This document shows, one piece after another, positions 51,291 through 60,831 of a stretch of DNA of 64,000 bases; the stretch's first letter is position 1; each line of letters starts with the position of its first letter. The stretch comes from Sphingomonas yantingensis (GTDB lineage: Bacteria > Pseudomonadota > Alphaproteobacteria > Sphingomonadales > Sphingomonadaceae), in NCBI RefSeq assembly GCF_014199325.1, contig NZ_JACIJJ010000001.1, positions 186,001-250,000 on the forward strand, in the 5' to 3' direction. A program made the position numbers and the translations under genes. The notes below the pieces were generated by a model, which saw only the letters and a list, made by a program, of their open reading frames with translations, was not told where the DNA came from and did not search any database.

Positions 51291-52556
51291 TCACCCCTCC
51301 AGAATCGCGTCCGCCTCGGTCCGGCCCAGCCCTTCGGCCTGGCCACGCGTCACCACGCTCGTCACCGCCACGTCCATCGTCACGTTGCCTAGCGTGCGGA
51401 TAATGTCGGGCAGCGTCTCGACCGCGACCAAGAGCGCCAGGGGCTCAATCGGCACGCCCATGGCGAGCGCGATCGGCGCGATCGAGGAGACGAAGCTGAT
51501 CGTGCCGGGCAGGCTGACCGCGCCCAGCGTCGTGATCGCGGCGGCGGCGATGCCGATCGCGATCTGCTCCGGCCCCAGCCGGATGCCGAACACGTGCGCC
51601 ACATAGAGTGCGACCGAGATGTTCATGGCGGGCCCGGTGAAGCGAAAGATCGCAACCGCCAGCGGCAGCACGACGCCCGACGCGGCGACGGGCAGGTTCA
51701 GCGCCTCCGCCCCCCGCAACATCGCGGGGAGCGAGGCGAGGCTCGACTGCGTGCTGATGGCCACTGCCTGGCTCGGCCCGATCGCGCGCAGGAACTGGCG
51801 CAGCGGCACCCGGCCCGCGATCATCGCGGTGGGATAGGCGAGCAGCCAGACGAGGATGCCCGTCCCCGCAACGATCGCGACGTAATGGACGAGCGCACCG
51901 AACGCCGCAGTCCCCGCCTTGGCCCCGACGACATAGGCGAGCGCGAAGACGCCGATCGGCGCCAGCCACAGCACCCAGGTAATCATCACCAGCATCGCGT
52001 CGGCGATCGCCTGAAAGAAGCGGCTGAGGAGTTCGCGCGGCTCCTGTGGCAGGCGGGTGAGCGCGAAGGCGAAGGTGACGGTGAAGACGATGAGCGGCAG
52101 GAACGCATCCTCCGCCGCCGCCGCGACCGGGTTGGTCGGCACCATCGCGATCAAGAAGTCGGAAAAGGGCGGCACCGGCCCCACCGGCGCGGCGCCGGCG
52201 AAGCTCGCCTTCAGCGCATTGCCCGCCTCCGCCCCCAGCGGAAAGAAGTCGAGCAGCGTGAGCGTGAACAGCGCGCCGAGCGCCGACGAACTCCACAGGC
52301 AGATGAGGAACACCGCGATCGCCCGGCCGGCAAGCTTGCTCGCCCGCGCTGCGCGCGCGGTGGCGGCGACGCCGGTGACGAGCAGCGCCACCACCAGCGG
52401 CACGATGGTCATGCGCAGCGCATTCAGCCACATCGTCCCGATCGGCTGCGCGACCGAGGTGCCGGCGATCGCCGCGTCGGGGCGCCATGCCGCCAGCGCC
52501 ACGCCCGCGGCGATGCCCGCGACCAGCGCCAACAGAATCCGCATCGGCTGCGACAT
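51291..52556 (-). CDS. Dicarboxylate/amino acid:cation symporter (DAACS/GltP family)
   Basis: A 421-residue inner-membrane transporter with eight helices and two re-entrant hairpins. WLNALRMTIVPLVVALLVTG, the serine-rich hairpin AISTQSSLASLPAML and the later FRFTGPAMNISVALYVA match the glutamate/C4-dicarboxylate symporter family. It takes up acidic amino acids or dicarboxylates with Na+ or H+. Canonical NMDGT is replaced by GPAMN-type residues, so the substrate may be different. ATG 52556 rather than 52571 is chosen as it fits the family N-terminus. Confidence 0.9.
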   Translation of the reverse strand: MSQPMRILLALVAGIAAGVALAAWRPDAAIAGTSVAQPIGTMWLNALRMTIVPLVVALLVTGVAATARAARASKLAGRAIAVFLICLWSSSALGALFTLTLLDFFPLGAEAGNALKASFAGAAPVGPVPPFSDFLIAMVPTNPVAAAAEDAFLPLIVFTVTFAFALTRLPQEPRELLSRFFQAIADAMLVMITWVLWLAPIGVFALAYVVGAKAGTAAFGALVHYVAIVAGTGILVWLLAYPTAMIAGRVPLRQFLRAIGPSQAVAISTQSSLASLPAMLRGAEALNLPVAASGVVLPLAVAIFRFTGPAMNISVALYVAHVFGIRLGPEQIAIGIAAAAITTLGAVSLPGTISFVSSIAPIALAMGVPIEPLALLVAVETLPDIIRTLGNVTMDVAVTSVVTRGQAEGLGRTEADAILEG

Positions 52557-52628
52557 ACTCGCCCTTCCCAAAAGGCCGCGCTATCAGGCGACCGACAAAT
52601 CTGGTGCAAGGTGTAGCGGGAACGCGTG

Positions 52629-53969
52629 ATGGCAAGAAAATATTTCGGCACCGACGGCATTCGCGGCGCGACCAACCTGTCGCCGATGACCGCCGAAATG
52701 GCGATGCGCGTCGGCATGGCGGCGGGCGCGCATTTCCTGCGCGGCGATCACAAGCATCGCGTCGTCATCGGCAAGGACACGCGCCTGTCGGGTTATATGC
52801 TCGAGAACGCGCTGGTCGCGGGCTTCACCGCGGTGGGGATGGACGTGGTGCTGGTGGGGCCGATGCCGACGCCGGCGGTCGCCATGCTGACGCGGTCTAT
52901 GCGCGCGGACCTGGGCGTCATGATCTCCGCTAGCCATAACCCTTATGCCGACAATGGCATCAAGCTGTTCGGCCCCGACGGCTACAAGCTGTCCGACGCG
53001 GACGAGGAAGCGATTGAGGCGCTGATCGACGGGACCGTCCCCCTCGTCCCCTCGGCCGAGATCGGGCGCGCCAAGCGGATCGAGGACGCGCAAGGCCGCT
53101 ACATTCATTTCGCCAAGTCGACCTTCCCCGAGGATCTGCGGCTGGACGGCCTCAAGATCGTCGTCGATTGCGCCAATGGCGCTGCCTATCAGGTCGCGCC
53201 ATCGGCCCTGTGGGAGCTGGGTGCGGAAGTCGTGGCGATCGGGGTCGGGCCGGACGGCCGGAACATCAACGCCGGCGTCGGATCGACCGCACCTGGAGTG
53301 CTTCAGGAAACCGTCGTCGCCTCGGGCGCCGATATCGGCATTGCGTTGGACGGCGATGCCGACCGGCTGATCGTCGTCGATCAGAATGGTGCGATCGTCG
53401 ATGGCGACCAGTTGATGGCGACGATCGCACTCGGTTGGGCGCGGCGCGGGCGGCTCAATGGCGGCGGGCTCGTCGCGACGGTGATGTCGAACCTGGGCCT
53501 CGAGCGGCGGTTGGCGAAGGAGGGGCTGGAGCTCATCCGCACCAAGGTCGGCGACCGCTACGTGCTCGAGACGATGCGCTCGCGCGGCTACAATGTCGGC
53601 GGCGAGCAGTCGGGGCACATCATCCTTGCCGACTATGGCACGACGGGCGACGGCCTGGTCGCCTCGCTCCAGATCCTGGCCGAGGTGGTGCGTGCGGGCG
53701 CCCCGGCGAGCGAAGTGCTCCACCATTTCGACCGCGTACCGCAGGTGCTCAAGAACGTGCGTTACGACCGCGGCGCCAAGCCGCTGGAGGGATCGAGCGT
53801 GATCGAGGTGATCGCCGCGGCCGAGTCCGAACTGGCCGGCAAGGGCCGCCTGCTCATCCGCCCCTCGGGTACCGAGCCGGTGATCCGCGTGATGGCGGAG
53901 GGCGACGACGCGAAGCAGGTCGAGGCGACCGTCGACCGCATTTGCGACGCGGTCCGCGCGGCCGCCTGA
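52629..53969 (+). CDS. glmM: Phosphoglucosamine mutase
   Basis: A 446-residue enzyme converting glucosamine-6-phosphate to glucosamine-1-phosphate for peptidoglycan and LPS. It has [13 protein letters not shown] at the start, the phosphoserine loop [17 protein letters not shown] near residue 100, the Mg site LDGDADR near residue 243, [10 protein letters not shown] and the C-terminal phosphate loop [17 protein letters not shown] three bases earlier is an alternative start. Confidence 0.96.
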   Translation: MARKYFGTDGIRGATNLSPMTAEMAMRVGMAAGAHFLRGDHKHRVVIGKDTRLSGYMLENALVAGFTAVGMDVVLVGPMPTPAVAMLTRSMRADLGVMISASHNPYADNGIKLFGPDGYKLSDADEEAIEALIDGTVPLVPSAEIGRAKRIEDAQGRYIHFAKSTFPEDLRLDGLKIVVDCANGAAYQVAPSALWELGAEVVAIGVGPDGRNINAGVGSTAPGVLQETVVASGADIGIALDGDADRLIVVDQNGAIVDGDQLMATIALGWARRGRLNGGGLVATVMSNLGLERRLAKEGLELIRTKVGDRYVLETMRSRGYNVGGEQSGHIILADYGTTGDGLVASLQILAEVVRAGAPASEVLHHFDRVPQVLKNVRYDRGAKPLEGSSVIEVIAAAESELAGKGRLLIRPSGTEPVIRVMAEGDDAKQVEATVDRICDAVRAAA

Positions 53970-53976
53970 CCGCGGC

Positions 53977-54345
53977 TTATTTCGGCTCGGTCATCGCCGG
54001 CGGGTCGCTGGCGGGGAAGGTGTCCTCCAGCGCCTCGTCGAGCGCGTCGTCCTCGCGGGGGTTCTTCGCGACGCTTTCGTTCATGCGAGCGATCTGCGCC
54101 GGGCTGGCGGCGGCCTGGTGCTTCGCCTTCCACTCGGCATAGGGCGCGCCGTAGACGATCTCGCGGCCCGCATCCTTGGTCATGCCCCCCGCCTCGGCCA
54201 CCCAGTCGCCCAGGCAGTTGCGGCAGAAACCGGCCAGCCCCATCAGGTCGACATTCTGCGCGTCGGTGCGGTGCTGGAGGAGGCGGACGAGCCGGCGGAA
54301 CGCCGCGGCGGCGACCTGATCGTCGAGTTCGTCAATGGCGGCCAT
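53977..54345 (-). CDS. DUF1244 protein
   Basis: A 122-residue cytoplasmic protein. The family core AAAFRRLVRLLQHRTDAQNVDLMGLAGFCRNCLGDW and ETVYGAPYAEW-like IVYGAPYAEWKAKHQ identify DUF1244; Cys residues in GFCRNCLGDW are conserved. An acidic tail (DDALDEALEDTFPASDPPAM) resembles a short motif common in sphingomonad small proteins. Function unknown. Convergent with glmM, seven bases apart. Confidence 0.9.
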   Translation of the reverse strand: MAAIDELDDQVAAAAFRRLVRLLQHRTDAQNVDLMGLAGFCRNCLGDWVAEAGGMTKDAGREIVYGAPYAEWKAKHQAAASPAQIARMNESVAKNPREDDALDEALEDTFPASDPPAMTEPK

Positions 54346-54426
54346 TTACGCAATCCTATGCATGGTTGATCGGGGGCCAATATCGGCTACGAACCGCGCC
54401 GGACAAGCCGAGGAGCCGATTTCATT

Positions 54427-55890
54427 ATGACCAAGGCCATGCCGCCCCGTTCGCGCAAGGTACGCGTCCTTGCGACGCTGGGCCCGGCGAGCAGCACGCC
54501 CGAGATGATCGCGACGCTGTTCGAGCGCGGCGCCGATGCGTTCCGCATCAACATGAGCCACGGCGATCAGGCATCGAAGATCCCGGTGATCGAGGCGATC
54601 CGCGCGATGGAGGCGGAATATCGCCGCCCGACGACGATCCTCGCCGATCTTCAGGGGCCGAAGCTGCGCGTCGGCAAGTTCGCCGACGGGCGCGTGATCC
54701 TCGAACCCGGCCAGACCTTCGTCCTCGACCGCTCGCCCGAGCCCGGCGATTCGACCCGCGTCGAACTCCCGCACCGCGAGATCTTCGCCGCGATCGCCCG
54801 CGATGCGCGCCTGCTCCTCGACGACGGCAAGCTCGTGCTGCGCGTCACCGATCACGGCGACGACCGGATCGAGACGGTGGTCGAGGTGGGCGGCGCACTG
54901 TCCAACTCGAAAGGGCTGAACGTCCCCGACGTCGTGCTGCCGATGGCGGCACTCACCGAAAAGGATATCAGCGACCTCGCCTTTGCGGTCGAGCAGGGGT
55001 GCGACTGGATCGCGCTGTCGTTCGTCCAGCGGCCCGAGGATCTGGCCGACGCGCGCAAGCTCATCCAGGGCAAGGCCGCGCTCCTCGCCAAGATCGAGAA
55101 GCCGAGCGCGGTCGCGCGTCTCGACGAGATCGTCGAGCAGTGCGACGGCGTGATGGTCGCGCGCGGCGATCTGGGCGTCGAACTGCCGCCGCAGTCGGTG
55201 CCGCCGCTCCAGAAGCGGATCGTCGAGACCGCGCGCCGGCTCGGTCGCCCCGTCATCGTCGCGACGCAGATGCTCGAATCAATGATTACCGCGCCGACGC
55301 CGACCCGCGCCGAGGTGTCCGACGTCGCCACCGCGGTCTATGACGGTGCCGACGCGATCATGCTGTCGGCCGAAAGCGCGGCGGGTGCCTGGCCCGCCGA
55401 ATCGGTCGGGATGATGGACGCCATCGCCAATGCGGTCGAGCGGGACCCGGCGCATGGCGACCGCGTCCACTTCACCGTGACGACGCCCGACCCGACGACC
55501 GCCGACGCGCTCGCCGCCGCGGCCAAGACGATCGCCAATACCGCGAGCGCCAGCGCGATCATCTGCTTCACCATGTCGGGCTCGACCGCACGCCGCATCG
55601 CGCGCGAGCGGCCGTCGGTGCCGATCCTCGTCCTCACCCCGCGCGCGCAGACCGCGCGGCGGCTGGGCCTCCTCTGGGGCGTCCACGCGGTCCAGACGCG
55701 CGACGTCGCCTCGTTCGAGGAGATGGTGGCCAAGGCCAAGCGCATGGCGCTGCGCCACGGTCTTGCCAAGGGCGGCGAGCGTGTCGTCGTTTGCGCGGGC
55801 GTGCCGTTCGGTGTGCCGGGGTCGACCAACGTGCTGCACGTCACACAGATCATCGGCGACGAACTGAAGAACTACAGCCACGAGGGGTGA
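54427..55890 (+). CDS. pyk: Pyruvate kinase
   Basis: A 487-residue glycolytic enzyme making ATP and pyruvate from phosphoenolpyruvate. RKVRVLATLGPASSTPEM and AFRINMSHGD form the first strands; the inserted B domain is at about 75-170; the catalytic Lys is in LLAKIEKPSAVARLDEIV; MVARGDLGVELP binds the metal; ATQMLESMITAPTPTRAEVSDVATAVYDGADAIMLS is the signature, here given as consecutive parts. The C-domain follows. ATG 54427 lies in a short leader after the divergent DUF1244 gene. Confidence 0.96.
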   Translation: MTKAMPPRSRKVRVLATLGPASSTPEMIATLFERGADAFRINMSHGDQASKIPVIEAIRAMEAEYRRPTTILADLQGPKLRVGKFADGRVILEPGQTFVLDRSPEPGDSTRVELPHREIFAAIARDARLLLDDGKLVLRVTDHGDDRIETVVEVGGALSNSKGLNVPDVVLPMAALTEKDISDLAFAVEQGCDWIALSFVQRPEDLADARKLIQGKAALLAKIEKPSAVARLDEIVEQCDGVMVARGDLGVELPPQSVPPLQKRIVETARRLGRPVIVATQMLESMITAPTPTRAEVSDVATAVYDGADAIMLSAESAAGAWPAESVGMMDAIANAVERDPAHGDRVHFTVTTPDPTTADALAAAAKTIANTASASAIICFTMSGSTARRIARERPSVPILVLTPRAQTARRLGLLWGVHAVQTRDVASFEEMVAKAKRMALRHGLAKGGERVVVCAGVPFGVPGSTNVLHVTQIIGDELKNYSHEG

Positions 55891-55913
55891 GTTCACGCCC
55901 AGTCATGACGAAG

Positions 55914-55942
55914 CGGGCGCGGCCGGTGGTCGCGCCCGTTTT
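55914..55942. terminator. Terminator after pyk
   Basis: CGGGCGCG at 55914-55921 pairs with CGCGCCCG at 55931-55938 and is followed by TTTTCGTTTC. It lies between convergent pyk and the alkaline phosphatase gene. Confidence 0.85.
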
Positions 55943-55946
55943 CGTT

Positions 55947-57557
55947 TCAGCGCGGCGCGCAGCTATCCCCCGCGCCGGCGTCGAGATCGAGGCAGCGACC
56001 GTCCACATCGCCGGGCTTGAGCGGCAGGCCGACCAGCGCGGCGAAGCTCGGCATGATGTCCACCGTTTCGACCGCCAGCGGCTGCTCGAAATGGGCGAGG
56101 CCCTTTCGCCAGAACAGGATCGGCACGCGGCGGTCGTAATCCCACGGGCTGCCATGCGTCGCGCCGGCCTGGATCGGCGTGATGCCGTGCTTCAGGAACA
56201 CGAACAGGTCGCCCGACCGCTCGGCATCGTACGCCGCGCGCTGGCGCTGCGCGACGGTCCAGGTATCGGGCGAGCCGGTAGGCGAGGGTAGCGCGCGCAC
56301 CTCGTCCGCGGTCAGCACCTCGGCCACCTGCGGCGAGGCGTGCCACGCGGCGATCGCTGCATCGCGGACGCGGGTGCGCCATTCGCCGGTCAGCTCGGGC
56401 ACCAGCCACACATCGCCGTTGAGCGAGCCGTAGAGCAGCTGCCCGCCGGTCCAGCCAAGCTCGCCCGCGATCCGCTTGCCCAGCGCCTCGGGCGCCAGCG
56501 CCGGATCGACACGCGCGGCCGAAGGCACGCCGCGTTCACGCTCGCGCTCGGGCAGGTCGTTGCCGCCATGATCGGCCGAGAAGCCGACGACATAATCGAC
56601 GCCGGTCGCATCGAGCGCGTCGAGCAGCGTGCCCACGGTCTGGTCGAGCGCGGCGACCTGTATGCACATCTCCGACCCCTCGGTGCCATAGCGATGGCCG
56701 ACATAGTCGTTCGCCGACAGCCCCACGGTCAGCACGTCGGTGCCGCGCCCGCGGCCGAGCTTCATGTCCGCGACCATCCGCGCGGCGAGTGCGGCGATCG
56801 AGGCGTCGAAGTCGGGCGACGCCTTCCACAGCGCCTCCTGCCCTGCGGGCCGTTCGAACCGGCCGTCGCCCATCGACTTGTCGCCGACCTTTACCGCGTT
56901 CGCGAAGCCGGCGCAGAAATCGGGGAGCGGCTTGGGGGCGGCGGGGGCGGCGATCGCGGCGCGCGCAGCCTCGTTCGCGGCGACGACCGCAGGAGGCGGG
57001 GCGACCTTCAGCGTCGAGACATAGCCCTTGCCGTCGCGCCAGAACCAGATCGCGTCCATCCGGTGGCCGCCCATCATGATCGCCGCGCGATCCTTGCCCG
57101 CGATCGAGACGGTGCGCGTGTTCGGATCGCGCGCCTTCATCCGCTCGCCCAGCGTCGGCACGCGCAGGTGCAGGTCGCTGGGGACGTAATCCTTGTACGT
57201 GCCCTTCGACTCGTCCTCGGCGCAGTAGATCTCGCCCGGCCGCGGGCCTTTGAACGTCGTCCAGCTATTGGCGATGATGCCGGTGCGCGCGGGCCGGTCG
57301 CCGGTCATCAGCGTCGAGTGGCCGGGACACGTCTCGGTCGCGGCATGGCTCTGATAGCCGTTGGGGAAGACGACGCCGTCCGACAGCCGCTTCAGCCCCG
57401 CGCGGTAATAGGGGCGGTACTGCTCGAACAGGTCGGTCGAGAACTGATCGGCGGAGATCATGACGACGAGCTTGGGTACCGGCCGCGGCGCTTCTTGCGC
57501 AAGGGCGGGGGCGGCGAGGGCGAGTGCGGCGGCGGCGGTCAGGAGCGTACGGATCAT
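55947..57557 (-). CDS. PhoK/PafA-like alkaline phosphatase
   Basis: A 536-residue secreted phosphatase of the alkaline phosphatase/NPP superfamily, with signal peptide ending ALA before QEAP. The probable nucleophile is Thr76 in ATETCPGHSTLMTG, as in Sphingomonas PhoK-type enzymes. Metal ligands are Asp in VVMISADQFSTDL, Asp/His in SADHGGNDLP and the C-terminal His in GATHGSPWDYDRRVP. It releases phosphate from monoesters in the periplasm or outside the cell. No Pho box could be identified by eye. Confidence 0.92.
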   Translation of the reverse strand: MIRTLLTAAAALALAAPALAQEAPRPVPKLVVMISADQFSTDLFEQYRPYYRAGLKRLSDGVVFPNGYQSHAATETCPGHSTLMTGDRPARTGIIANSWTTFKGPRPGEIYCAEDESKGTYKDYVPSDLHLRVPTLGERMKARDPNTRTVSIAGKDRAAIMMGGHRMDAIWFWRDGKGYVSTLKVAPPPAVVAANEAARAAIAAPAAPKPLPDFCAGFANAVKVGDKSMGDGRFERPAGQEALWKASPDFDASIAALAARMVADMKLGRGRGTDVLTVGLSANDYVGHRYGTEGSEMCIQVAALDQTVGTLLDALDATGVDYVVGFSADHGGNDLPERERERGVPSAARVDPALAPEALGKRIAGELGWTGGQLLYGSLNGDVWLVPELTGEWRTRVRDAAIAAWHASPQVAEVLTADEVRALPSPTGSPDTWTVAQRQRAAYDAERSGDLFVFLKHGITPIQAGATHGSPWDYDRRVPILFWRKGLAHFEQPLAVETVDIMPSFAALVGLPLKPGDVDGRCLDLDAGAGDSCAPR

Positions 57558-57599
57558 GGTTCGGTCCCATTGCGCCGAATCATGACGCTTTCGCGGCGA

Positions 57600-58214
57600 T
57601 CAGGCCGCGATCAGCGCGTCTTCGGCTAGGAAGGCGCGGAACGTCGGCGCATCGCGGAACAGATGCGCATGGATGCCGAGCGCATTGGCGGCATCGACAT
57701 TGGCGGGATTGTCGTCGACGAACACCGCCTCACCGGGCGCCAGCCCGAAGCGGGCGAGCGCGAGGCGGTAGATGGCGGGATCGGGCTTCACCAGCCGTTC
57801 CTCGCCCGACACGACCACGTCGCGGAAGCGGTCGAACAGGTCCGGCCATTCGCTGCGGAACGGCGGCCAGAACTCGTGGCTGAAATTGGTGATCGCGAAC
57901 AACGGCACGCCGACGTCGTCGAGCTGTTCGACGATCTCGTGCATCCCCGCCACCGGCCCGCCGATGCTTTCGTTGAAGCGCGGGCCCCAGGCGGCGATCA
58001 ACTCGGCCTGCTCCGGGTGCAGCGCGGCAAGCTCCGCCGACGTATCGGCGAAGTCGCGGCCAGCGTCATGCTGGAAATGCCAGTCGTGCGTAACCACGTC
58101 GCGCACGAACGCGTCGAGCGCCCGATCGTCGTCGATCAGGCGCTCGTACAGGAACCGGGGGTCCCAGTGGAACAGGACGTTGCCGATGTCGAAGATGACC
58201 GCATGCGGACGCAT
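57600..58214 (-). CDS. HAD-family hydrolase (YihX-like)
   Basis: A 204-residue HAD protein with motif I FDIGNVLFHWDPR, where Gly replaces the second Asp of D-x-D as is usual in the YihX/dehalogenase-like branch. Cap helices are at about 20-90, motif II is in LFAITNFSHEFWP, motif III in RLVKPDPAIYRLAL and motif IV in VFVDDNPANVDAANALG. Probably a sugar-phosphate phosphatase; substrate not known. Confidence 0.9.
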   Translation of the reverse strand: MRPHAVIFDIGNVLFHWDPRFLYERLIDDDRALDAFVRDVVTHDWHFQHDAGRDFADTSAELAALHPEQAELIAAWGPRFNESIGGPVAGMHEIVEQLDDVGVPLFAITNFSHEFWPPFRSEWPDLFDRFRDVVVSGEERLVKPDPAIYRLALARFGLAPGEAVFVDDNPANVDAANALGIHAHLFRDAPTFRAFLAEDALIAA

Positions 58215-58255
58215 GGTGCGGCGATCCCCGACGATCTGCTTCGATCCTGGGGCAA

Positions 58256-58381
58256 TCAGCCCTGGCGTGCCTTGAAACGGCGCTGCGTCTTGTTGATGAC
58301 GTAGACGCGGCCACGGCGGCGGATCACGCGATTGTCGCGATGACGACCCTTAAGCGACTTGAGGCTGTTGACGATCTTCAT
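58256..58381 (-). CDS. rpmJ: 50S ribosomal protein L36
   Basis: A 41-residue basic protein, [18 protein letters not shown] then [19 protein letters not shown], ending ARQG. It is the longer cysteine-free form of L36, lacking the zinc-binding CxxC sites of the other type, which is usual in alphaproteobacteria. It lies alone between the HAD gene and the DUF4136 operon. Confidence 0.95.
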   Translation of the reverse strand: MKIVNSLKSLKGRHRDNRVIRRRGRVYVINKTQRRFKARQG

Positions 58382-58573
58382 GACCGGCTCGATTCGTATC
58401 CAGATTTGCGCGGAAAAAAGCGAAGGCGCCGCCTAGCGGTGGGGGGTGCCCGCGTCAAGGCGTAACGCCCGAATGCGCCCGATACGCTTTTGGCGGAAGC
58501 CAAAGCGATACAGGCGCGTTACGATCCCGCTGCCGGGCTTCGTTCGCCCCGGTGCGAAGGAAGGAAGTCCGTC

Positions 58574-59182
58574 ATGCGTCGTCGTTCGCTTGCCCTTTTG
58601 ATGCTTCCGGCGCTTTTCGCCAGTGCCTGTACGACGGGCGGTGCGCGGCGCGGGCCGGTCGAGGTGATTCGCTACAATCTGGGCACGCCGATCGCGGTCG
58701 GCAGCTTCGCGGTCGACCGCGACGCCGCGCGCGGCGCGACCGGCCTGTCGAGCGACTATGAGACGGTCGTCGGCGCGGTCGGCGACGAACTGACCCGGCT
58801 CGGCTTCACGCGCGTGGCCGACGGCGCGCCGTCGATCTATCTGGTCGAGGTGAGCGTCGATCGCGCGCAGGTGGGCGAACGGCGGGTCGGCCCGCGATTC
58901 GGAATCGGCCTGGGCGGCGGTACCGGCGGGTTCCGCGGCGGCGGTGTCGGCGGCGGAGTCTCCACCGAGTTCGGCGGATCGACCCGCCCGGTCATCGGCA
59001 ACGCGCTGACGGTGAAGATTCGTCGCCGCACCGACCAGACCGTCGTCTGGGAAGGCACCGCGCGCACCAGCGGCATGGCGCCCGCCAATGCCGACGATGC
59101 CGCGTTCGAGGCCGGCCGGATCGCCAATGCGCTGTTCCGGGACTTTCCCGGCCAGTCGGGTTTCACTACGACCGTCCCATGA
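58574..59182 (+). CDS. DUF4136 lipoprotein
   Basis: A 202-residue lipoprotein with lipobox FASAC at about residue 19. The body has SDYETVVGAVGDELTRLGFTRVADGAPS, the DUF4136 core, and a Gly-rich stretch (IGLGGGTGGFRGGGVGGGVS) before ALTVKIRRRTDQTVVWEGTA. Probably outer-membrane anchored; function unknown. AAGGAAGG precedes the ATG. Its stop overlaps the start of the carboxypeptidase gene. Confidence 0.88.
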   Translation: MRRRSLALLMLPALFASACTTGGARRGPVEVIRYNLGTPIAVGSFAVDRDAARGATGLSSDYETVVGAVGDELTRLGFTRVADGAPSIYLVEVSVDRAQVGERRVGPRFGIGLGGGTGGFRGGGVGGGVSTEFGGSTRPVIGNALTVKIRRRTDQTVVWEGTARTSGMAPANADDAAFEAGRIANALFRDFPGQSGFTTTVP

Positions 59183-60291
59183 CCATCGACGTGAACGCCG
59201 CCTTCGACAGCGGCAATATCGAGCTGGTCGCCATCGACGGCGACCGTGTCGACCTCAACATCCGCCGCGATGCGGGGTCGGACTTCTACCAGTGGTTCCA
59301 CTTTCGCGTCTCGGGTGCGAAGGGGCGAACGCTGACCTTTCGGCTGCTGAATGCCGGCGGGGCGGCGTACGCGTTCGGCTGGCCGGGTTATCGCCCGCGC
59401 GTGTCGGGCGACCGCGCGCACTGGGCAATGGTGGGCGCCTCGACCTATAACGACGGCGTGCTGACCTTCAGCCACGCGATCGAGCAGGACGTGGTCTGGT
59501 TCGCCTATTTCGCGCCCTATTCGATGGAGCGGCATCAGGACCTGATCGCGCGGATCGCCGGGGCGGAGGGGGTGTCGCACCGCACGCTTGGCCATTCGCT
59601 CGACGGGCAGGCGATCGACTGCTTCGACCTCGGCACCGGGACCAAGCAGGTGTGGATCTATGCCCGCCAGCATCCGGGCGAATCGATGGCCGAGTGGTTC
59701 ATGGAAGGCGCGCTGGAGGCGCTGACCGATGCCGACGATCCGGTCGCGGTCACGTTGCGCGAAAAGGCGACGATCCACCTCGTCCCCAACATGAACCCCG
59801 ACGGGTCGCGGCGCGGGCACCTGCGCACCAATGCCGCGGGCGTGAACCTCAATCGCGAATGGCATTCGCCGAGCGCCGAGCGTTCGCCCGAGGTGCTGTG
59901 CGTCCGCGATGCGATGGACGCGACCGGCGTCGACTGGGCGATCGACGTGCATGGGGACGAGGCGATCCCGGCCAATTTCCTTGCTGGATACGAGGGCATC
60001 CCGTCCTGGACCGACGCGCACGGCGAGCGCTTCTACGACTATCAGCGCCGTCTGGCCGAGGCGACGCCGCTGTTCCAGACCGAGCAGGGGTACGACAAGG
60101 CACCGGCGGGCCGCGCCAACCTGGCCATGTCGACCAACCAGCTTGCCGAGCGGTTCGGCGCGGTCTCGATGACGCTGGAAATGCCGTTCAAGGATCACGA
60201 TCCCTCGCCCGATCCGGTCGAGGGCTGGTCGCCCGACCGGTCGAAGGCGCTGGCGCGCGCCTGCCTCAAGGTGCTGGCGGACGTCATCTGA
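59179..60291 (+). CDS. M14-family zinc carboxypeptidase, cytosolic carboxypeptidase (CCP)-like
   Basis: A 370-residue protein without signal peptide. An N-terminal beta-sandwich (residues 1-120, FYQWFHFRVSGAKGRTLTF and VWFAYFAPYSMERH) typical of CCP/Nna1-like proteins precedes the M14 domain. Zinc ligands are in YARQHPGESMAEWFMEG (HxxE) and IDVHGDE; LVPNMNPDGSRRGHLRTNAAGVNLNREW binds the substrate carboxylate, and the catalytic Glu lies in MTLEMPFKDHD. Relatives trim C-terminal amino acids such as glutamate. Its bacterial substrate is unknown. Confidence 0.9.
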   Translation: MTIDVNAAFDSGNIELVAIDGDRVDLNIRRDAGSDFYQWFHFRVSGAKGRTLTFRLLNAGGAAYAFGWPGYRPRVSGDRAHWAMVGASTYNDGVLTFSHAIEQDVVWFAYFAPYSMERHQDLIARIAGAEGVSHRTLGHSLDGQAIDCFDLGTGTKQVWIYARQHPGESMAEWFMEGALEALTDADDPVAVTLREKATIHLVPNMNPDGSRRGHLRTNAAGVNLNREWHSPSAERSPEVLCVRDAMDATGVDWAIDVHGDEAIPANFLAGYEGIPSWTDAHGERFYDYQRRLAEATPLFQTEQGYDKAPAGRANLAMSTNQLAERFGAVSMTLEMPFKDHDPSPDPVEGWSPDRSKALARACLKVLADVI

Positions 60292-60746
60292 TGGAGCTTC
60301 GCGACGGCCGGCTGGAGCATCCGGCGGTCGTCGCGCTGCTCCACGAACATTTCGCGGGGATGCTCGCCGCCTCACCCAAGGACATGACGCATTTCCTCGA
60401 CCTGTCGGCGCTCGCGGCGCCGGAAGTGACGTTCGTGACCGCGTGGGAGGGCGACACGCTGCTCGGCTGCGGCGCGCTCAAGGCGCTGGGCGGCGGCGAG
60501 GGCGAACTGAAATCGATGCGGACCGCGGCATCGGCGCTGCGCCGCGGGGTCGCCTCGACGATCCTGACGCACCTGATCGAGCATGCGCGGGCGGCGGGGA
60601 TGACGCGCGTCCATCTCGAGACCGGCACCGGCCCCGCTTTCGACGCGGCGGCAGCGCTCTATCTGCGCCACGGGTTCAAGCCGTGCGAGCCGTTCGGCGA
60701 TTACGAGGCGACCGATTTCAACCGCTACATGGCTTGCGCGATCTGA
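60291..60746 (+). CDS. GNAT-family N-acetyltransferase
   Basis: A 151-residue acyltransferase with GDTLLGCGALKALGGGEGELKSM, the acetyl-CoA loop region ALRRGVASTILTHLIEHAR, and VHLETGTGPAFDAAAALYLRHGFKPCEPFGDY. It overlaps the carboxypeptidase stop by one base (TGATG), forming a three-gene operon with the DUF4136 lipoprotein. Substrate unknown. Confidence 0.9.
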   Translation: MELRDGRLEHPAVVALLHEHFAGMLAASPKDMTHFLDLSALAAPEVTFVTAWEGDTLLGCGALKALGGGEGELKSMRTAASALRRGVASTILTHLIEHARAAGMTRVHLETGTGPAFDAAAALYLRHGFKPCEPFGDYEATDFNRYMACAI

Positions 60747-60831
60747 TTCCGGTTAGGGCCGGTCTAACCACGCTCTTTCATCCTCGCTTCGCGCAGGCGC
60801 GTTACGCCGCAACCTGCTGGGGAGTTGCCGA

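Noticed and set aside
58382..58573. tRNA or small RNA gene between rpmJ and the DUF4136 operon
   Set aside because: No cloverleaf or clear terminator-bounded structure could be found by eye; it probably holds only promoters.
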